Shown: piece by piece, positions 55,655 through 64,000 of the stretch
Layout of the letters: every line of letters starts with the position of its first letter
Position numbering within the stretch: the stretch's first letter is position 1
Source of the DNA: Acidobacteria bacterium UBA2161
GTDB taxonomy: Bacteria > Acidobacteriota > Vicinamibacteria > Vicinamibacterales > UBA823
Direction: 5' to 3'
Assembly: GCA_002328835.1 (NCBI GenBank)
Contig: DCWN01000017.1
Coordinates: forward strand, 134,733 to 198,732
Length of the DNA stretch: 64,000 nucleotides
Made by a program: the position numbers and the translations under genes
The notes under the pieces: model-generated
Database searches by the model: none
Told to the model about the DNA's origin: nothing
Seen by the model: the letters and a program-made list of their open reading frames with translations, nothing else

Positions 55655-57560
55655 ACGTCTGATACCAGTCGGAGCCCGCGCCACCCCCGATCTGGCTGAT
55701 CGCGACGTCGATCAGATACGGGCTCCCGGCTCGGGTCGCCGCCGTGCCGCGCGTCAGCGCGTCGGCGAGTTCGCTCGCCGTCGTGACCTTCACCCCTTCG
55801 ACCCCCTGGCTCTTCGCCAACCCGACGAAGTCGATGTCGGGATCCCCCAGGTGCATCCCGGCGTAGTGCCCAGTGTCGGCCATCTTGCCGCCGAAGGCGG
55901 CAAAGCCGTGTCGGACGGTCTGGTAGTTGTGGTTGTTCCAGACGATCGTCAGGACCGGGATCTCGTAACGAGCCATCGTCCAGAACCCGGACGCGCTGTA
56001 CATCACCGAACCATCACCGATGTTAAGCACGACCTGCCGGTTCGGATCGCCGATCTTCGCGCCGATGGCGGCCCCGACACCCCAGCCCAGGCTGCCACCC
56101 CCGGAACCGATCCGCATTCTCCCGTCGCCGCCGTAGCGCTGGATGACACCATGGCGCAGCGAGAAGTCGTGGCTCATGTTCTCGTTCACGATGTAGGCGT
56201 CCCGCTCGATGGCGCGACCGATGGCCATGCCGAGTTCGTCCGGGTGCATCGGCTGCTTTCCGAACGCCTCCTGGACCTCATGCTCCACCTCGGTGCGAGC
56301 CGCGGCGACCGCTGGCGCGATCCGATCGACCCGATCCTTGCGGATCGTCGCGAGTCGTTGCTCAGTAGCCAGGCTCTTCACCGCGTCGAGCAGATCCTCG
56401 ACGGCGGCCTTCGGGTCGGCGACCACCCCGAGCTCGAACGGCGCCGTGCGTCCCATCGTTTCGACGTCGACGCCGACGACCGCCTTCCAGGCATGCGCGG
56501 CACGTGTGACCTGCTCGGGTGACCGACCCGAGGCGATGTTCTCCGTCCCGATCCCGAGCAGGACGTCATAGGCCTCGTACGGATTGGCCGTGCGGGACGG
56601 ATTCGCGCCGCCGAACACCTTGCCATCCCAGTAGAGCGGATGCTGATTCGGGAACCCGCTGTTGGTCGAAGCGGCCGCGCGCGGATCCAGGACCGCCAGG
56701 CCGAGCAGGTCGACCAGTTCGACGGCCGACTCGACGGCCCCCGACTTGTGGAGATCCGGATCGACCACGAGCAACGGCTGCCGGCCTTCGATGAGCCGAC
56801 GCGCCACCTGCTCGATCCGATCGGCGTCGGGCCGTGGCCGCATCGGCACATCAAACCGCGTCTGGTCGACCAGTTGCGCCGTGACCGGGCCGCTGCGCTG
56901 GGCGCCGGTGGTGATGGCGACGTACACCGGTCCCCCGGGCGGGGCGCTCGCCACCTTGAAGGCGCGTCTCAACGCCAGCGGGATGCTCTCGGGTTGCCGG
57001 ACATCCCACGCAAGCTTGGTGACCGGCCTGGTGACGTCCGCCTGGCCATAGCCCGGGGCCGGGCCCAGTCCTGGCGTGTCGCTGAAGATGGTGTTGTCGG
57101 AGAACCCGGCCGTCACGACGATGGCCGAGCGCGCCTTCTGGGCGTTGTAGAGTTGCCCGCCCATCTGCGCCGTGCCCGGCATGGCATGCACGTTCACGAA
57201 GGCTGTCTTGCCGGTCACGCGGTGGTAGACGTCGGCCATCGCTATGACCGGGCCCTCGTGCAACCCCATGATGAGCTGGAGACCGGGGCGGTCGGTCATC
57301 GCGTCGAAGAAGCCCGTCTCGGCCGACCCGGGATTGGTGAACACGTACTCGACGCCTGACGCTTGGAGCTGGTCGACCCACAGTTCGCCACCAGTGGCCG
57401 TTACCGTCCGGTAGGCCTCGGGATCATCAGGCTGCGCCGCCTCCACGTTAGCCAGGACCGCGCTGGCGGCCTGAGCGGTGAAACCAATGGCGGTCATGCT
57501 CTTGATGAAACCGCGCCGTGAGAGTCCGTGGCCGAGCAGGTCCGCTACGAGTTCACGCAT
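55620..57560 (-). CDS. TPP-dependent decarboxylase/synthase-like enzyme with Tat signal
   Basis: TPP enzyme of 646 residues. N-terminal SRRGFIK (14-20) then a hydrophobic stretch SMTAIGFTAQAASAVLA is a twin-arginine leader. Then VEYVFTNPGSAETGF with the TPP-activating Glu and, in the C-terminal third, GDGSVMYSASGFW...WNN. Family: acetolactate synthase/benzoylformate decarboxylase. TPP enzymes are usually cytoplasmic, so Tat export is unusual. ATG at 57560 behind AAGGGAG. Copy at 1-724 is a paralogue. Confidence 0.87.
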   Translation of the reverse strand: MRELVADLLGHGLSRRGFIKSMTAIGFTAQAASAVLANVEAAQPDDPEAYRTVTATGGELWVDQLQASGVEYVFTNPGSAETGFFDAMTDRPGLQLIMGLHEGPVIAMADVYHRVTGKTAFVNVHAMPGTAQMGGQLYNAQKARSAIVVTAGFSDNTIFSDTPGLGPAPGYGQADVTRPVTKLAWDVRQPESIPLALRRAFKVASAPPGGPVYVAITTGAQRSGPVTAQLVDQTRFDVPMRPRPDADRIEQVARRLIEGRQPLLVVDPDLHKSGAVESAVELVDLLGLAVLDPRAAASTNSGFPNQHPLYWDGKVFGGANPSRTANPYEAYDVLLGIGTENIASGRSPEQVTRAAHAWKAVVGVDVETMGRTAPFELGVVADPKAAVEDLLDAVKSLATEQRLATIRKDRVDRIAPAVAAARTEVEHEVQEAFGKQPMHPDELGMAIGRAIERDAYIVNENMSHDFSLRHGVIQRYGGDGRMRIGSGGGSLGWGVGAAIGAKIGDPNRQVVLNIGDGSVMYSASGFWTMARYEIPVLTIVWNNHNYQTVRHGFAAFGGKMADTGHYAGMHLGDPDIDFVGLAKSQGVEGVKVTTASELADALTRGTAATRAGSPYLIDVAISQIGGGAGSDWYQTFSVAKARTRLV

Positions 57561-57674
57561 GGCTGATGCTCCCTTCGGGTACCGCGGGATGCTCAAGCGC
57601 ATCCGGAGAGACGGGCGTTCAAGGAAACCGACCAAGCACGCGGCACCACTCTAGTTGAATGGCAAGCCGGCGCG

Positions 57675-57692
57675 ATATGATGCCGATTATAT
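57675..57692. promoter_or_regulatory. Candidate CRP/FNR-type operator, ATATGA-N6-TTATAT
   Basis: Near-perfect inverted repeat ATATGA-TGCCGA-TTATAT (one mismatch between six-base arms) in the 176-base divergent region between the TPP gene and flavoprotein copy 4. It matches the TATGA-N6-TCATA repeats at 13439 and 38423 apart from one base. A -10-like hexamer reading TAGAGT on the minus strand (57653 down to 57648) lies 30 bases from the centre. It also overlaps the only TATGAT -10-like match for the plus strand. Confidence 0.42.
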
Positions 57693-57736
57693 ACGAGAGA
57701 CAAGGATCGACGGACGGCAAGCAAGCAGGAAATCAG

Positions 57737-59671
57737 ATGATGGACACCCCGGACGACAACGCGGCCTGGCCCTACCCGGTCACCTACGGGGACGAGGTGG
57801 AGGTGGAGGCGGACGTCCTCATCCTCGGTGGCGGCGCGTCGGGTTGCAGCGCCGCGCTCGCCGCGGCCCGGGCGGGGGCGCGTGTCGTCGTCCTGGACAA
57901 AGGCGCGACGCGGTACAGCGGCGCTGCCGGTTCGGGTTTCGACCACTGGATGGACTGCCCGTCGAACCCGGCCAGCACGGTCGATCCGGAGCACTACACC
58001 CGGATGCCGATCGACGACTACAAGGGCGGCTACGGCAACTACATCTCGACCTACATCACGGCCCGGGACAGCTATGACGTGCTGCTCGAGCTGGAGCAGC
58101 TCGGCATGCAGATCCGGGACGTGAACGACGAATTCGTCGGCGCGCCGTTTAGGGATGAGCAGACCAAGCTCCTCTACGCCTACGACTACACGACGCGCAA
58201 CTGTCTCAGGGTCTGGGGAACCGGGCTCAAGCCGGCCCTGTTCAACGCGCTCCGCCGCAACCGGGTGCAGGTCTTGGAACGGACGATGGCGACTGCCCTC
58301 CTGACGGAGAACGGCACGGTTGGCTCGCGCGTCATCGGCTGCACCGCCGTCAACGTCCGGACCGGTGCGTTCCTCGTCTGCAAGGCCAAAGCCGTCGTCA
58401 TGTGCATGGCGACGCCCGAGCGCCTCTGGATCTTCTCGAGCGAGTTGACCGGCCTCGTGGGCCGGGACGGGCCGCCGACGAACGCCGGGAACGGCCATGC
58501 GATGGCCTTCAGGGCCGGAGCCGAGTTCGCGCGCATGGAATCCTCGACTCACGAGGAATGGGGCGGCGCGACCGGCATCGGCACCGTCATGTTCGGCAGC
58601 GGCTCCAACTTCGCTTCCTGGTATCCCTGCTCAATCGTCGACGCCAACGGGAAGGAGGTCCCCTGGCTGGGCAAGGGTGGGCAGCCACTCGAAACCGTGG
58701 CCGAACGGACCAATCCCCGGCCGGAGGACGGCTTCTTCCACCTCGTCCTCGGGCCGGAGGAAGGCCAGGCGCCGTCGATTCCTCAGCTGATTCCGGACCT
58801 GCAGGAACGGATCGAGCAGGGCGAGTACACGCTGCCGCTGTATGCCAATCTTCCCGGCATGCCTGCCGCCGACCGCCGCGCCATCTTCGGCCTGATGATC
58901 GGCCAGGAAGGACACACCTGGACGGTCTACCGCCAACTGACGCAGGCCGGCTTCGACCCCGACAAGGATCAGCTCCAGGTCTACGAGCGAGGCAACGCGC
59001 CGCTCGGGTGGCGCCGCCTCCGCTACGGCGCGATGACGCACGACTGGACGCTCAAGACGACGCTCGACGGGCTGTGGGCGGCGGGCCAGCAGGTCTTCGA
59101 TGGGATCGGGGTGGCGCAGGCTTGCTCGACCGGTCGGTGGGCCGGGACCCACGCGGCGGAGTTCGCCAGCGACATCGCGCACGCCCCGATCGTTCGATCG
59201 CAGGTGGATGCGGAGAAGGCGCGTGTCTATGGCCCGGTGATGCGCGACGATGGCGTCAGCTGGAAGGAGCTCTCCGGCGGAATCGCGAAGGTGATGCAGG
59301 AGTACTGCGGCGATCGCAAGAACGAGACGCTAATGCGGATCGGCCTCCGGTACCTCGAAGAGTTGAAGGAGGCAGAGGCAACGACGCTCTGCGCGCGGAA
59401 CCCGCACGAACTGATGCGAGCGATCGAAGCGCTGGACATCCTCACCTGCTGCGAGATGATCATGCACGCGAGCCTCGCCCGTCAGGCGAGCTGCAGCTGG
59501 CTCTTCTTCGAGCGGCTCGATTTCCCGGATGACGATCCGGCGGCGTGGCACAAGTGGGTCACCATCAGGCTCGAGGGCGACAGGGTCGTGGCGGGTGACC
59601 TGGCCCTCGACTATGCGGGCGACCTCGAGCGCAACTACGCGCGGCACAACCGAACGTCTGTTGAGGCGTAG
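57737..59671 (+). CDS. AprA/fumarate reductase-like FAD flavoprotein (copy 4)
   Basis: FAD protein of 644 residues: VLILGGGASGCSAALAAARAG near residue 30 and a second FAD motif GLWAAGQQVFDGIGVAQACSTGRWAG. It is most like copy 2 (WPYPVTYG, YDVLLELEQLGMQIRD, FRDEQTKLLYAYDY). Start ATG at 57737 behind AGCAGGAA; an earlier ATG at 57659 lacks a ribosome site. The ferredoxin starts 6 bases after it. The RdhA-like partner found with copies 1 and 2 is absent here. The Opp/Dpp importer converges on the pair from the right. Confidence 0.87.
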   Translation: MMDTPDDNAAWPYPVTYGDEVEVEADVLILGGGASGCSAALAAARAGARVVVLDKGATRYSGAAGSGFDHWMDCPSNPASTVDPEHYTRMPIDDYKGGYGNYISTYITARDSYDVLLELEQLGMQIRDVNDEFVGAPFRDEQTKLLYAYDYTTRNCLRVWGTGLKPALFNALRRNRVQVLERTMATALLTENGTVGSRVIGCTAVNVRTGAFLVCKAKAVVMCMATPERLWIFSSELTGLVGRDGPPTNAGNGHAMAFRAGAEFARMESSTHEEWGGATGIGTVMFGSGSNFASWYPCSIVDANGKEVPWLGKGGQPLETVAERTNPRPEDGFFHLVLGPEEGQAPSIPQLIPDLQERIEQGEYTLPLYANLPGMPAADRRAIFGLMIGQEGHTWTVYRQLTQAGFDPDKDQLQVYERGNAPLGWRRLRYGAMTHDWTLKTTLDGLWAAGQQVFDGIGVAQACSTGRWAGTHAAEFASDIAHAPIVRSQVDAEKARVYGPVMRDDGVSWKELSGGIAKVMQEYCGDRKNETLMRIGLRYLEELKEAEATTLCARNPHELMRAIEALDILTCCEMIMHASLARQASCSWLFFERLDFPDDDPAAWHKWVTIRLEGDRVVAGDLALDYAGDLERNYARHNRTSVEA

Positions 59672-59677
59672 ATAGTC

Positions 59678-60055
59678 ATGGATCAATCCTCGCCCCCAGG
59701 GCTCCAAGGTCTCGCGGACCGCAAGGCGACGCGCGGACCGAATCTGGTCACGCCCAACCAGCCGATCGTCTTCGACGAGGAGGCCTGCACCGGCTGCAAC
59801 CTGTGCATCGAGGCCTGCCCGATCGACGTGCTGGTGCCGCAGGCAAGCCCGGGTGCGGTGCCCCTGGTCCTCTACCCCGACGAATGCTGGTACTGCGGAT
59901 GTTGTGAAATGCGTTGCCCCGAGTATGACGCCGGCGCGATCCGGATCAACTTCCCGCTGATGCAGCGCGCCCGCTGGAAGCGGCGGGCGACCGGAGAGCA
60001 CTTCCGCCTCGGGATGAAGAACCCGCCTCCACCCAACACCCGCCCACCGGTTTAG
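59678..60055 (+). CDS. 2x[4Fe-4S] ferredoxin with flavoprotein-docking-like tail (copy 4)
   Basis: Ferredoxin of 125 residues. Cysteines 37, 40, 43, 47 and 70, 73, 76, 80 form two clusters (CWYCGCCEMRCPEYDAGAI, with Cys75 extra). Tail RWKRRATGEHFRLGMKNPPPPN closely matches that of the ferredoxin at 25337, suggesting the same contact with the flavoprotein. ATG at 59678. It converges with the ABC operon; the two genes overlap by four bases. Confidence 0.9.
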   Translation: MDQSSPPGLQGLADRKATRGPNLVTPNQPIVFDEEACTGCNLCIEACPIDVLVPQASPGAVPLVLYPDECWYCGCCEMRCPEYDAGAIRINFPLMQRARWKRRATGEHFRLGMKNPPPPNTRPPV

Positions 60056-61050
60056 CCTGCGTCGCGTGCGGAATTGGGGTGACATGCCAGGAAGTGGTGC
60101 GTACCGACCTCGAGGAACGGCGGGCGCTTCACCCGGCAGATGTCGGCCTTCCGGGGGCAGGGGGTGTAGTACGCGCAGCCGTCCGGGCAGCAGGCGTCGG
60201 CGGCGGACGGCACGAGCGCGTCGCGTTCCAGCGCCGCCCACCCGGGGTCCGGGACCAGCGGCGGAATCGAATCCATCAGCAGTTGCGAGTAGGGATGGCG
60301 CGGGGTCCTGACGACCGTCTCGCTGGGACCAAGCTCCACGAGCCGCCCGGCGTGCATCACCGCGATCCGGTCGCACGTCCGGTAGGCCAGGGCCAGTTCG
60401 TGCGTGATCAGGATGTAGGTGAGCGCCCGGGTGCGCTTGAGATCCATGAGCAAGGCGACGATGCCGGCCTTGACGCTGGCATCCAGCATGCTCACCGGCT
60501 CGTCCGCGACGATGAGGTGAGCGCCGATCATGAGGCATCGGCCGATGCCGATGCGCTGCCGTTCCCCCCCGCTGAGCTCGCTCGGCACCTTCATTAGGAA
60601 CTCGCTGGTAGACGGGAGGCCGACGAGTTCGAGCATCTCTCCCGCTCGTTCCTCCAGCGCGTCGGCATCGCACAGGCGGTGGACCCGGGCGGGCTCCGTC
60701 AGGATCTCGAAGACGCTCTGCTTCGGATCGAGCGAGCCGTAGGGATCTTGAAACACCAGTTGCACCTGTCGGCGCAGCGCCTTCTTCTCTCCCCTCCCCA
60801 GCGCGTTGATGTCACGACCGTCGAACGAGATCTTCCCAGTGCTCGGGGTCGCCAGGCCGACGATCAGACGGGCCAGCGTCGTCTTGCCGCTACCACTCTC
60901 GCCCACGATGCCGAGCGTTTCGCCTCGGCGCACCTCGAAGCTGATGTCGTCCAGGGCGCGGTGAGGCTCGCGTCGCCCCGCGAGTAGGCCCGGACCGCGC
61001 GGGGCGAACAGCTTGCTGACGTGATCCACCTGGAGCAGCGATCCGGTCAT
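60052..61050 (-). CDS. Oligopeptide/dipeptide-type ABC transporter ATPase (DppF-like)
   Basis: ATPase of 332 residues. Walker A GESGSGKTT, Q-loop in LVFQDPYGSLDP, signature LSGGERQR, Walker B HLIVADEP, H-loop TH, and the C-terminal Opp/Dpp tail (CPDGCAYYTPCPRKADIC) of the oligo_HPY domain. ATG at 61050 behind GCGAGGGATC. It overlaps the DppD-like gene by four bases and is the last gene of the importer. Confidence 0.93.
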   Translation of the reverse strand: MTGSLLQVDHVSKLFAPRGPGLLAGRREPHRALDDISFEVRRGETLGIVGESGSGKTTLARLIVGLATPSTGKISFDGRDINALGRGEKKALRRQVQLVFQDPYGSLDPKQSVFEILTEPARVHRLCDADALEERAGEMLELVGLPSTSEFLMKVPSELSGGERQRIGIGRCLMIGAHLIVADEPVSMLDASVKAGIVALLMDLKRTRALTYILITHELALAYRTCDRIAVMHAGRLVELGPSETVVRTPRHPYSQLLMDSIPPLVPDPGWAALERDALVPSAADACCPDGCAYYTPCPRKADICRVKRPPFLEVGTHHFLACHPNSARDAG

Positions 61051-62012
61051 GATCCCTCGCTCCAGAGATGACACCTGACCTGGCGTCCACCGCCGAGCCC
61101 AAGCAGATCGGGCTCGACCTGCTCGCACCGGGCAGTGCGCTCCGGGCAACGCGGGTGGAAGCGGCAGCCACGTGGCGGGCTGGACAGCTCCGGAGGCTTG
61201 CCGGGCAGGGGCGACATCGGCCTGGGCGCCGCCGTGATATCGGGAAACGAGCCCAGCAGCGCCTCGGTGTAGGGATGGCGGGGCGATTGAAACAGCTCCG
61301 CGACCTTGCCGGTCTCGACGATCTGACCGGCGTACATGACGATCAGTCGGTCGCAGATCTGCGCGAGGACCGAAAGATCGTGCGAGACGAAGATCGTCGC
61401 AATCTGGAGGTCGCGCTGGAGTCGGCGCAGCAAGCCGAGGATCTGTGCCTGCGTCACGGTGTCGAGCGCGGTGGTCGGCTCGTCGGCGATCACCAGGTCG
61501 GGATCCAGCACCAGGGCCATGGCGATCATCGCGCGCTGCCGCATGCCTCCGCTCATCTCGTGCGGATAGGCTCGAAGGGTCGACTCGCTCAGACCGACGC
61601 GCGTCAGCAGCGCGCCCGCGCGTTCGAGTGCCTGCGACCGACTGACCGATCGATGCGCGCGGATCGCCTCCACGATCTGATCTCCGACGCGATACACCGG
61701 ATTCAGACCGCTAATGGCCGCCTGCGGGATGAGCGCTATGCGCGCCCAGCGGATCCGGTTGAGCTCGGCCTTGCTGAGTTCCCGGAGCGACTGACCGTCG
61801 AAGACGATCCGACCGGAGTCGATCCCGCCTCCTCTAAGCTTGAGCAGCCGCAGCAGCGCCAACGCCACCGTGCTCTTCCCGCACCCGGACTCTCCGGCGA
61901 TGCCGAGCGACGTCCCACGCTCGAGGGTGAAGCTCACGTCGTCGAGCGCGCGCACCGGTCCGTCGGTGGTCCGGTAGTGGGTCACGAGTCGGTCGACCGC
62001 AAGCAGTGGCAT
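61047..62012 (-). CDS. Oligopeptide/dipeptide-type ABC transporter ATPase (DppD-like)
   Basis: ATPase of 321 residues. Walker A GESGCGKST, Q-loop in LIPQAAISGLNP, signature MSGGMRQR, Walker B LVIADEPTTALD, H-loop SHDLSVL, and the C-terminal oligo_HPY tail (GCRFHPRCPERTARC). The two ATPases and two permeases form a complete Opp/Dpp-type importer, whose receptor is cut at the edge. Confidence 0.94.
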   Translation of the reverse strand: MPLLAVDRLVTHYRTTDGPVRALDDVSFTLERGTSLGIAGESGCGKSTVALALLRLLKLRGGGIDSGRIVFDGQSLRELSKAELNRIRWARIALIPQAAISGLNPVYRVGDQIVEAIRAHRSVSRSQALERAGALLTRVGLSESTLRAYPHEMSGGMRQRAMIAMALVLDPDLVIADEPTTALDTVTQAQILGLLRRLQRDLQIATIFVSHDLSVLAQICDRLIVMYAGQIVETGKVAELFQSPRHPYTEALLGSFPDITAAPRPMSPLPGKPPELSSPPRGCRFHPRCPERTARCEQVEPDLLGLGGGRQVRCHLWSEGS

Positions 62013-62016
62013 GGCG

Positions 62017-62889
62017 CTACCGGCCCGCCCTCGCCGGCGAGAGCGAGTCGTTGATCGCCGTTCCGATGAACGCGACGGAGCAACTGAGCAGCGCGATGCA
62101 CAGTCCCGGCGGGAGAATCCACCACCAGGCGCCGCGCAGAAACGCCCCCTGGATCTGCGCGAAGTAGAGCATCACCCCCCAGCTCTTGTTCGCCGGATCC
62201 CCGAGCCCGAGAAAGCTCAACCCGGCTTCGGCGAGCACGGCGAACATCAGCTCCATGACGCCGTTGGCCACGACGATGCCCAGGACGTTGGGCAGCACGT
62301 GCTCCCGGAGCATCCGGGCGTGTCCGGTGCCGATGCCGCGCGACGCCTCGATGAACGAGGCCTCGCGAATCGACAGCACCTGCGACCGGATCTGGCGGGC
62401 GACGCTGGCCCAGCCGACGCTCGAGTACACGACGACGATCGTCCAGATACCCGGCCCCAGGTAGGCGGCCATCACGATCATGAGCGGCAGCCTGGGCAGC
62501 ATCAGGACGATGTCGGTGAAGCGCATGAGCACCTCGTCGATCGCGCCGCCGAAGTACCCGGAGACGAGGCCGACGGCGGTTCCCAGCACGATGATCGCAC
62601 CGGCCGCCAGGAAGCCGACCATCATGGAGATCCGGCCCGCGAACATCAACTCGCTCAGGATGTCGACGCCGATGTCGTTGGTCCCCAGCCAGTGCTCCCA
62701 GCTGGGCGAGCCGAACGGTTCGCCGACGCGGCTCGCCGCGTCGTAGGGGGCCAGAAAGGGCGCGAAGACGCTGGCGACGACGAAGACGCCGACCACCGCC
62801 AGGCCCAGGACCGCCGTCCGTCTCCGGGCGAAACGCCGAAGGTAGCGCCGCCGGCGCTCGCGCACGCGGTCGGATCGTCTGCTCGGCAT
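62017..62889 (-). CDS. Oligopeptide/dipeptide-type ABC transporter permease (DppC-like)
   Basis: Permease of 290 residues with about six hydrophobic segments; the coupling loop is EASRGIGTGHARMLREHVLP. N-terminal Arg-rich stretch before the first helix; periplasmic LGTNDIGVDILSELM is characteristic of the DppC/OppC group. ATG at 62889; only a weak ribosome site. It ends four bases before the DppD-like start. Confidence 0.93.
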   Translation of the reverse strand: MPSRRSDRVRERRRRYLRRFARRRTAVLGLAVVGVFVVASVFAPFLAPYDAASRVGEPFGSPSWEHWLGTNDIGVDILSELMFAGRISMMVGFLAAGAIIVLGTAVGLVSGYFGGAIDEVLMRFTDIVLMLPRLPLMIVMAAYLGPGIWTIVVVYSSVGWASVARQIRSQVLSIREASFIEASRGIGTGHARMLREHVLPNVLGIVVANGVMELMFAVLAEAGLSFLGLGDPANKSWGVMLYFAQIQGAFLRGAWWWILPPGLCIALLSCSVAFIGTAINDSLSPARAGR

Positions 62890-62896
62890 GGGCTGC

Positions 62897-63865
62897 TCAG
62901 TAGGTGATCCTCGGATCGAGGAACCAATACGTGATGTCGACGAGCAGGTTGGCGGCCACGACGACGAGGGAAAACATAAGGAAGCAGCCCTGAAGCATCG
63001 GGTAGTCGCGGCTGAGCACCGAGTCGTACATCAGCTTGCCCAGGCCCGGGTAGGAGAACACCGATTCGACGAAGACCGACCCGGTAAGGCTCATCGCGAG
63101 ACTCACACCCAGGAACGTGACGACCGGCAGCAGCGCGTTACGGGCCGCATGGGTGTGCTTGAGCGTCCGATCGCTGAGCCCCTTCGCCTCGGCCGTGAGC
63201 ATGTACTGCTCCTGGAGCACGCCGACCATGTTGTTCCGGAGGATGATCTGATACGAGGCATACTGCGCGATCGTCAGCGACGCAATCGGAAGGATCGCGT
63301 GGCGGGCCACGTCTCCAATCCGGACCGCGAGACCGGCATCCACCCCGATCGTGAACGCTCCGCTCAGCGGCAGCCAGCCAAGCTGGAATCCGAAGACGTA
63401 GAGCAGCACCATCGCCACCCAGAACAGCGGCGTCGAGAAGAAGATCAGCGACAGCGTCTGGAGACCGGTATCGAGACGGCTGCCGGCGTGCCACCCGGAG
63501 GTCGCCCCGAGGACGTAGCCGATACCGACCTGAAGCACGAGCGAGGTGACGAGCAGCAGCAGCGTCCAGGGCAGCGCCCGCAGCAGCAGCTCGGAGACGG
63601 GTTGGGGAAAATAGGCGAACGACTGGCCGAGGTCAGCCTGCAGCGTCCCGACGAGGTAGCGCCAGAACTGATCCCACAGCGGGGCGTCCAGGCCGAAGCG
63701 CTCGATCAGCGCGTCGCGTGCCTCGGCCGACATCTTCGTGCCGCCCGCGAAGCGGTCGACCGGGCTCCCGGGCATCAGGCGCGGGAGCGCGAAGTTAACG
63801 ATCAGCGCGGCGAACAGGACGATCGCGTTCGTCGAGAGCCGGCGGATGAGCCAACGCCCGGACAC
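62897..63865 (-). CDS. Oligopeptide/dipeptide-type ABC transporter permease (DppB-like)
   Basis: Permease of 322 residues with about six hydrophobic segments; coupling loop EAKGLSDRTLKHTHAARNALLP, then TGSVFVESVFSYPGLGKLMYDSVLSRDYP, typical of DppB/OppB. GTG at 63865, two bases after the stop of the preceding gene. Seven bases separate it from the DppC-like gene. Confidence 0.93.
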   Translation of the reverse strand: MSGRWLIRRLSTNAIVLFAALIVNFALPRLMPGSPVDRFAGGTKMSAEARDALIERFGLDAPLWDQFWRYLVGTLQADLGQSFAYFPQPVSELLLRALPWTLLLLVTSLVLQVGIGYVLGATSGWHAGSRLDTGLQTLSLIFFSTPLFWVAMVLLYVFGFQLGWLPLSGAFTIGVDAGLAVRIGDVARHAILPIASLTIAQYASYQIILRNNMVGVLQEQYMLTAEAKGLSDRTLKHTHAARNALLPVVTFLGVSLAMSLTGSVFVESVFSYPGLGKLMYDSVLSRDYPMLQGCFLMFSLVVVAANLLVDITYWFLDPRITY

Positions 63866-63867
63866 GA

Positions 63868-64000
63868 TCAGATCGGCTCGAGCGACAGCAGGTTCACGAT
63901 CGAGCCCAGCGGATGCACCATCCCACCGTAGATGACCTTCGCTGGATTCCAGCCCGTGAACGTGTCCGTGCGATGCGCGGCCGGATGCAACCGGTGCCCC
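63868..64000 (-). CDS. C-terminal end of a family 5 ABC solute-binding protein (partial)
   Basis: The last 43 codons of a gene cut by the right edge, reading leftward and ending at TGA 63868-63870. The visible tail contains RTDTFTGWNPAKVIYGG and ends NLLSLEPI, which looks like the C-terminus of Opp/Dpp-type binding proteins (SBP_bac_5), where a DxFxGW motif is common. Position directly before the DppB-like gene supports it. Too short for more. Confidence 0.6.
   Translation of the reverse strand, partial: GHRLHPAAHRTDTFTGWNPAKVIYGGMVHPLGSIVNLLSLEPI

Noticed and set aside
57655..57681. Sigma-70 promoter TTGAAT...TATGAT for flavoprotein copy 4
   Set aside because: Spacing is only 15 bases, and TATGAT is part of the inverted repeat at 57675-57692, so it is not counted as a promoter.

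Overview
The window is a dense, G+C-rich bacterial catabolic region cut at both ends. It holds about 53 protein genes, one of them frameshifted. I saw no rRNA, tRNA, transposase, integrase, CRISPR array or transcription regulator. Genes overlap by ATGA, GTGA and TGATG junctions, starts are often GTG, and purine-rich ribosome binding sites are common. The mix (TRAP-TAXI and NMT1-type transporters, family III CoA transferase, Mo hydroxylase, CoA-mutase, reductive-dehalogenase homologues) suits an uncultured high-G+C heterotroph such as Tectomicrobia, Rokubacteria, Acidobacteria or a deltaproteobacterium. The sequence alone does not settle which.

Layout. (1) 1-724 (+): C-terminal part of a TPP-dependent enzyme. 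(2) 13247-780 (-): a 12-gene operon reading HpaB-type monooxygenase, LigB-type ring-cleavage dioxygenase, DUF3311-like protein plus SSS symporter, two tandem reductive-dehalogenase (RdhA)-like corrinoid/Fe-S proteins, AprA-like flavoprotein, ferredoxin, and an NMT1-type ABC importer. (3) 13554-35058 (+): an 18-gene co-directional run with PaaK-type ligase, IorA, IorB-ferredoxin, KorA/B/C-like oxidoreductase, TRAP-TAXI importer, flavoprotein plus ferredoxin plus a third RdhA-like protein, SSS symporter, amidohydrolase, ATC-hydrolase-like protein, a second TRAP-TAXI system (binding protein frameshifted), and ferredoxin plus flavoprotein. (4) 38333-35084 (-): hydroxyacyl-CoA dehydrogenase/enoyl-CoA hydratase fusion and thiolase. 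(5) 38514-55654 (+): IorA-GltD fusion, IorB-like subunit, hydantoinase/carboxylase A and B, acyl-CoA dehydrogenase, B12 subunit and large subunit of an unusual acyl-CoA mutase, CoA transferase, three-subunit Mo hydroxylase, aminotransferase. (6) 57560-55620 (-): TPP enzyme with a Tat leader. (7) 57737-60055 (+): fourth flavoprotein plus ferredoxin. (8) 64000-60052 (-): Opp/Dpp-type ABC importer, binding protein cut by the edge.

How it may work together (inference). The enzymes fit uptake and breakdown of aromatic or aryl-keto acids through arylacetyl-CoA, hydroxylation and extradiol cleavage, then beta-oxidation and B12-dependent rearrangement. The repeated unit is an AprA-like flavoprotein with a 2x[4Fe-4S] ferredoxin, four copies, each next to an importer and two of them next to RdhA-like proteins. 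I read these as modular reductive cassettes, possibly for dehalogenation or another reductive step on imported aromatics. Three divergent promoter regions carry a similar TATGA-N6-TCATA-type inverted repeat, so they may share a CRP/FNR-family regulator.
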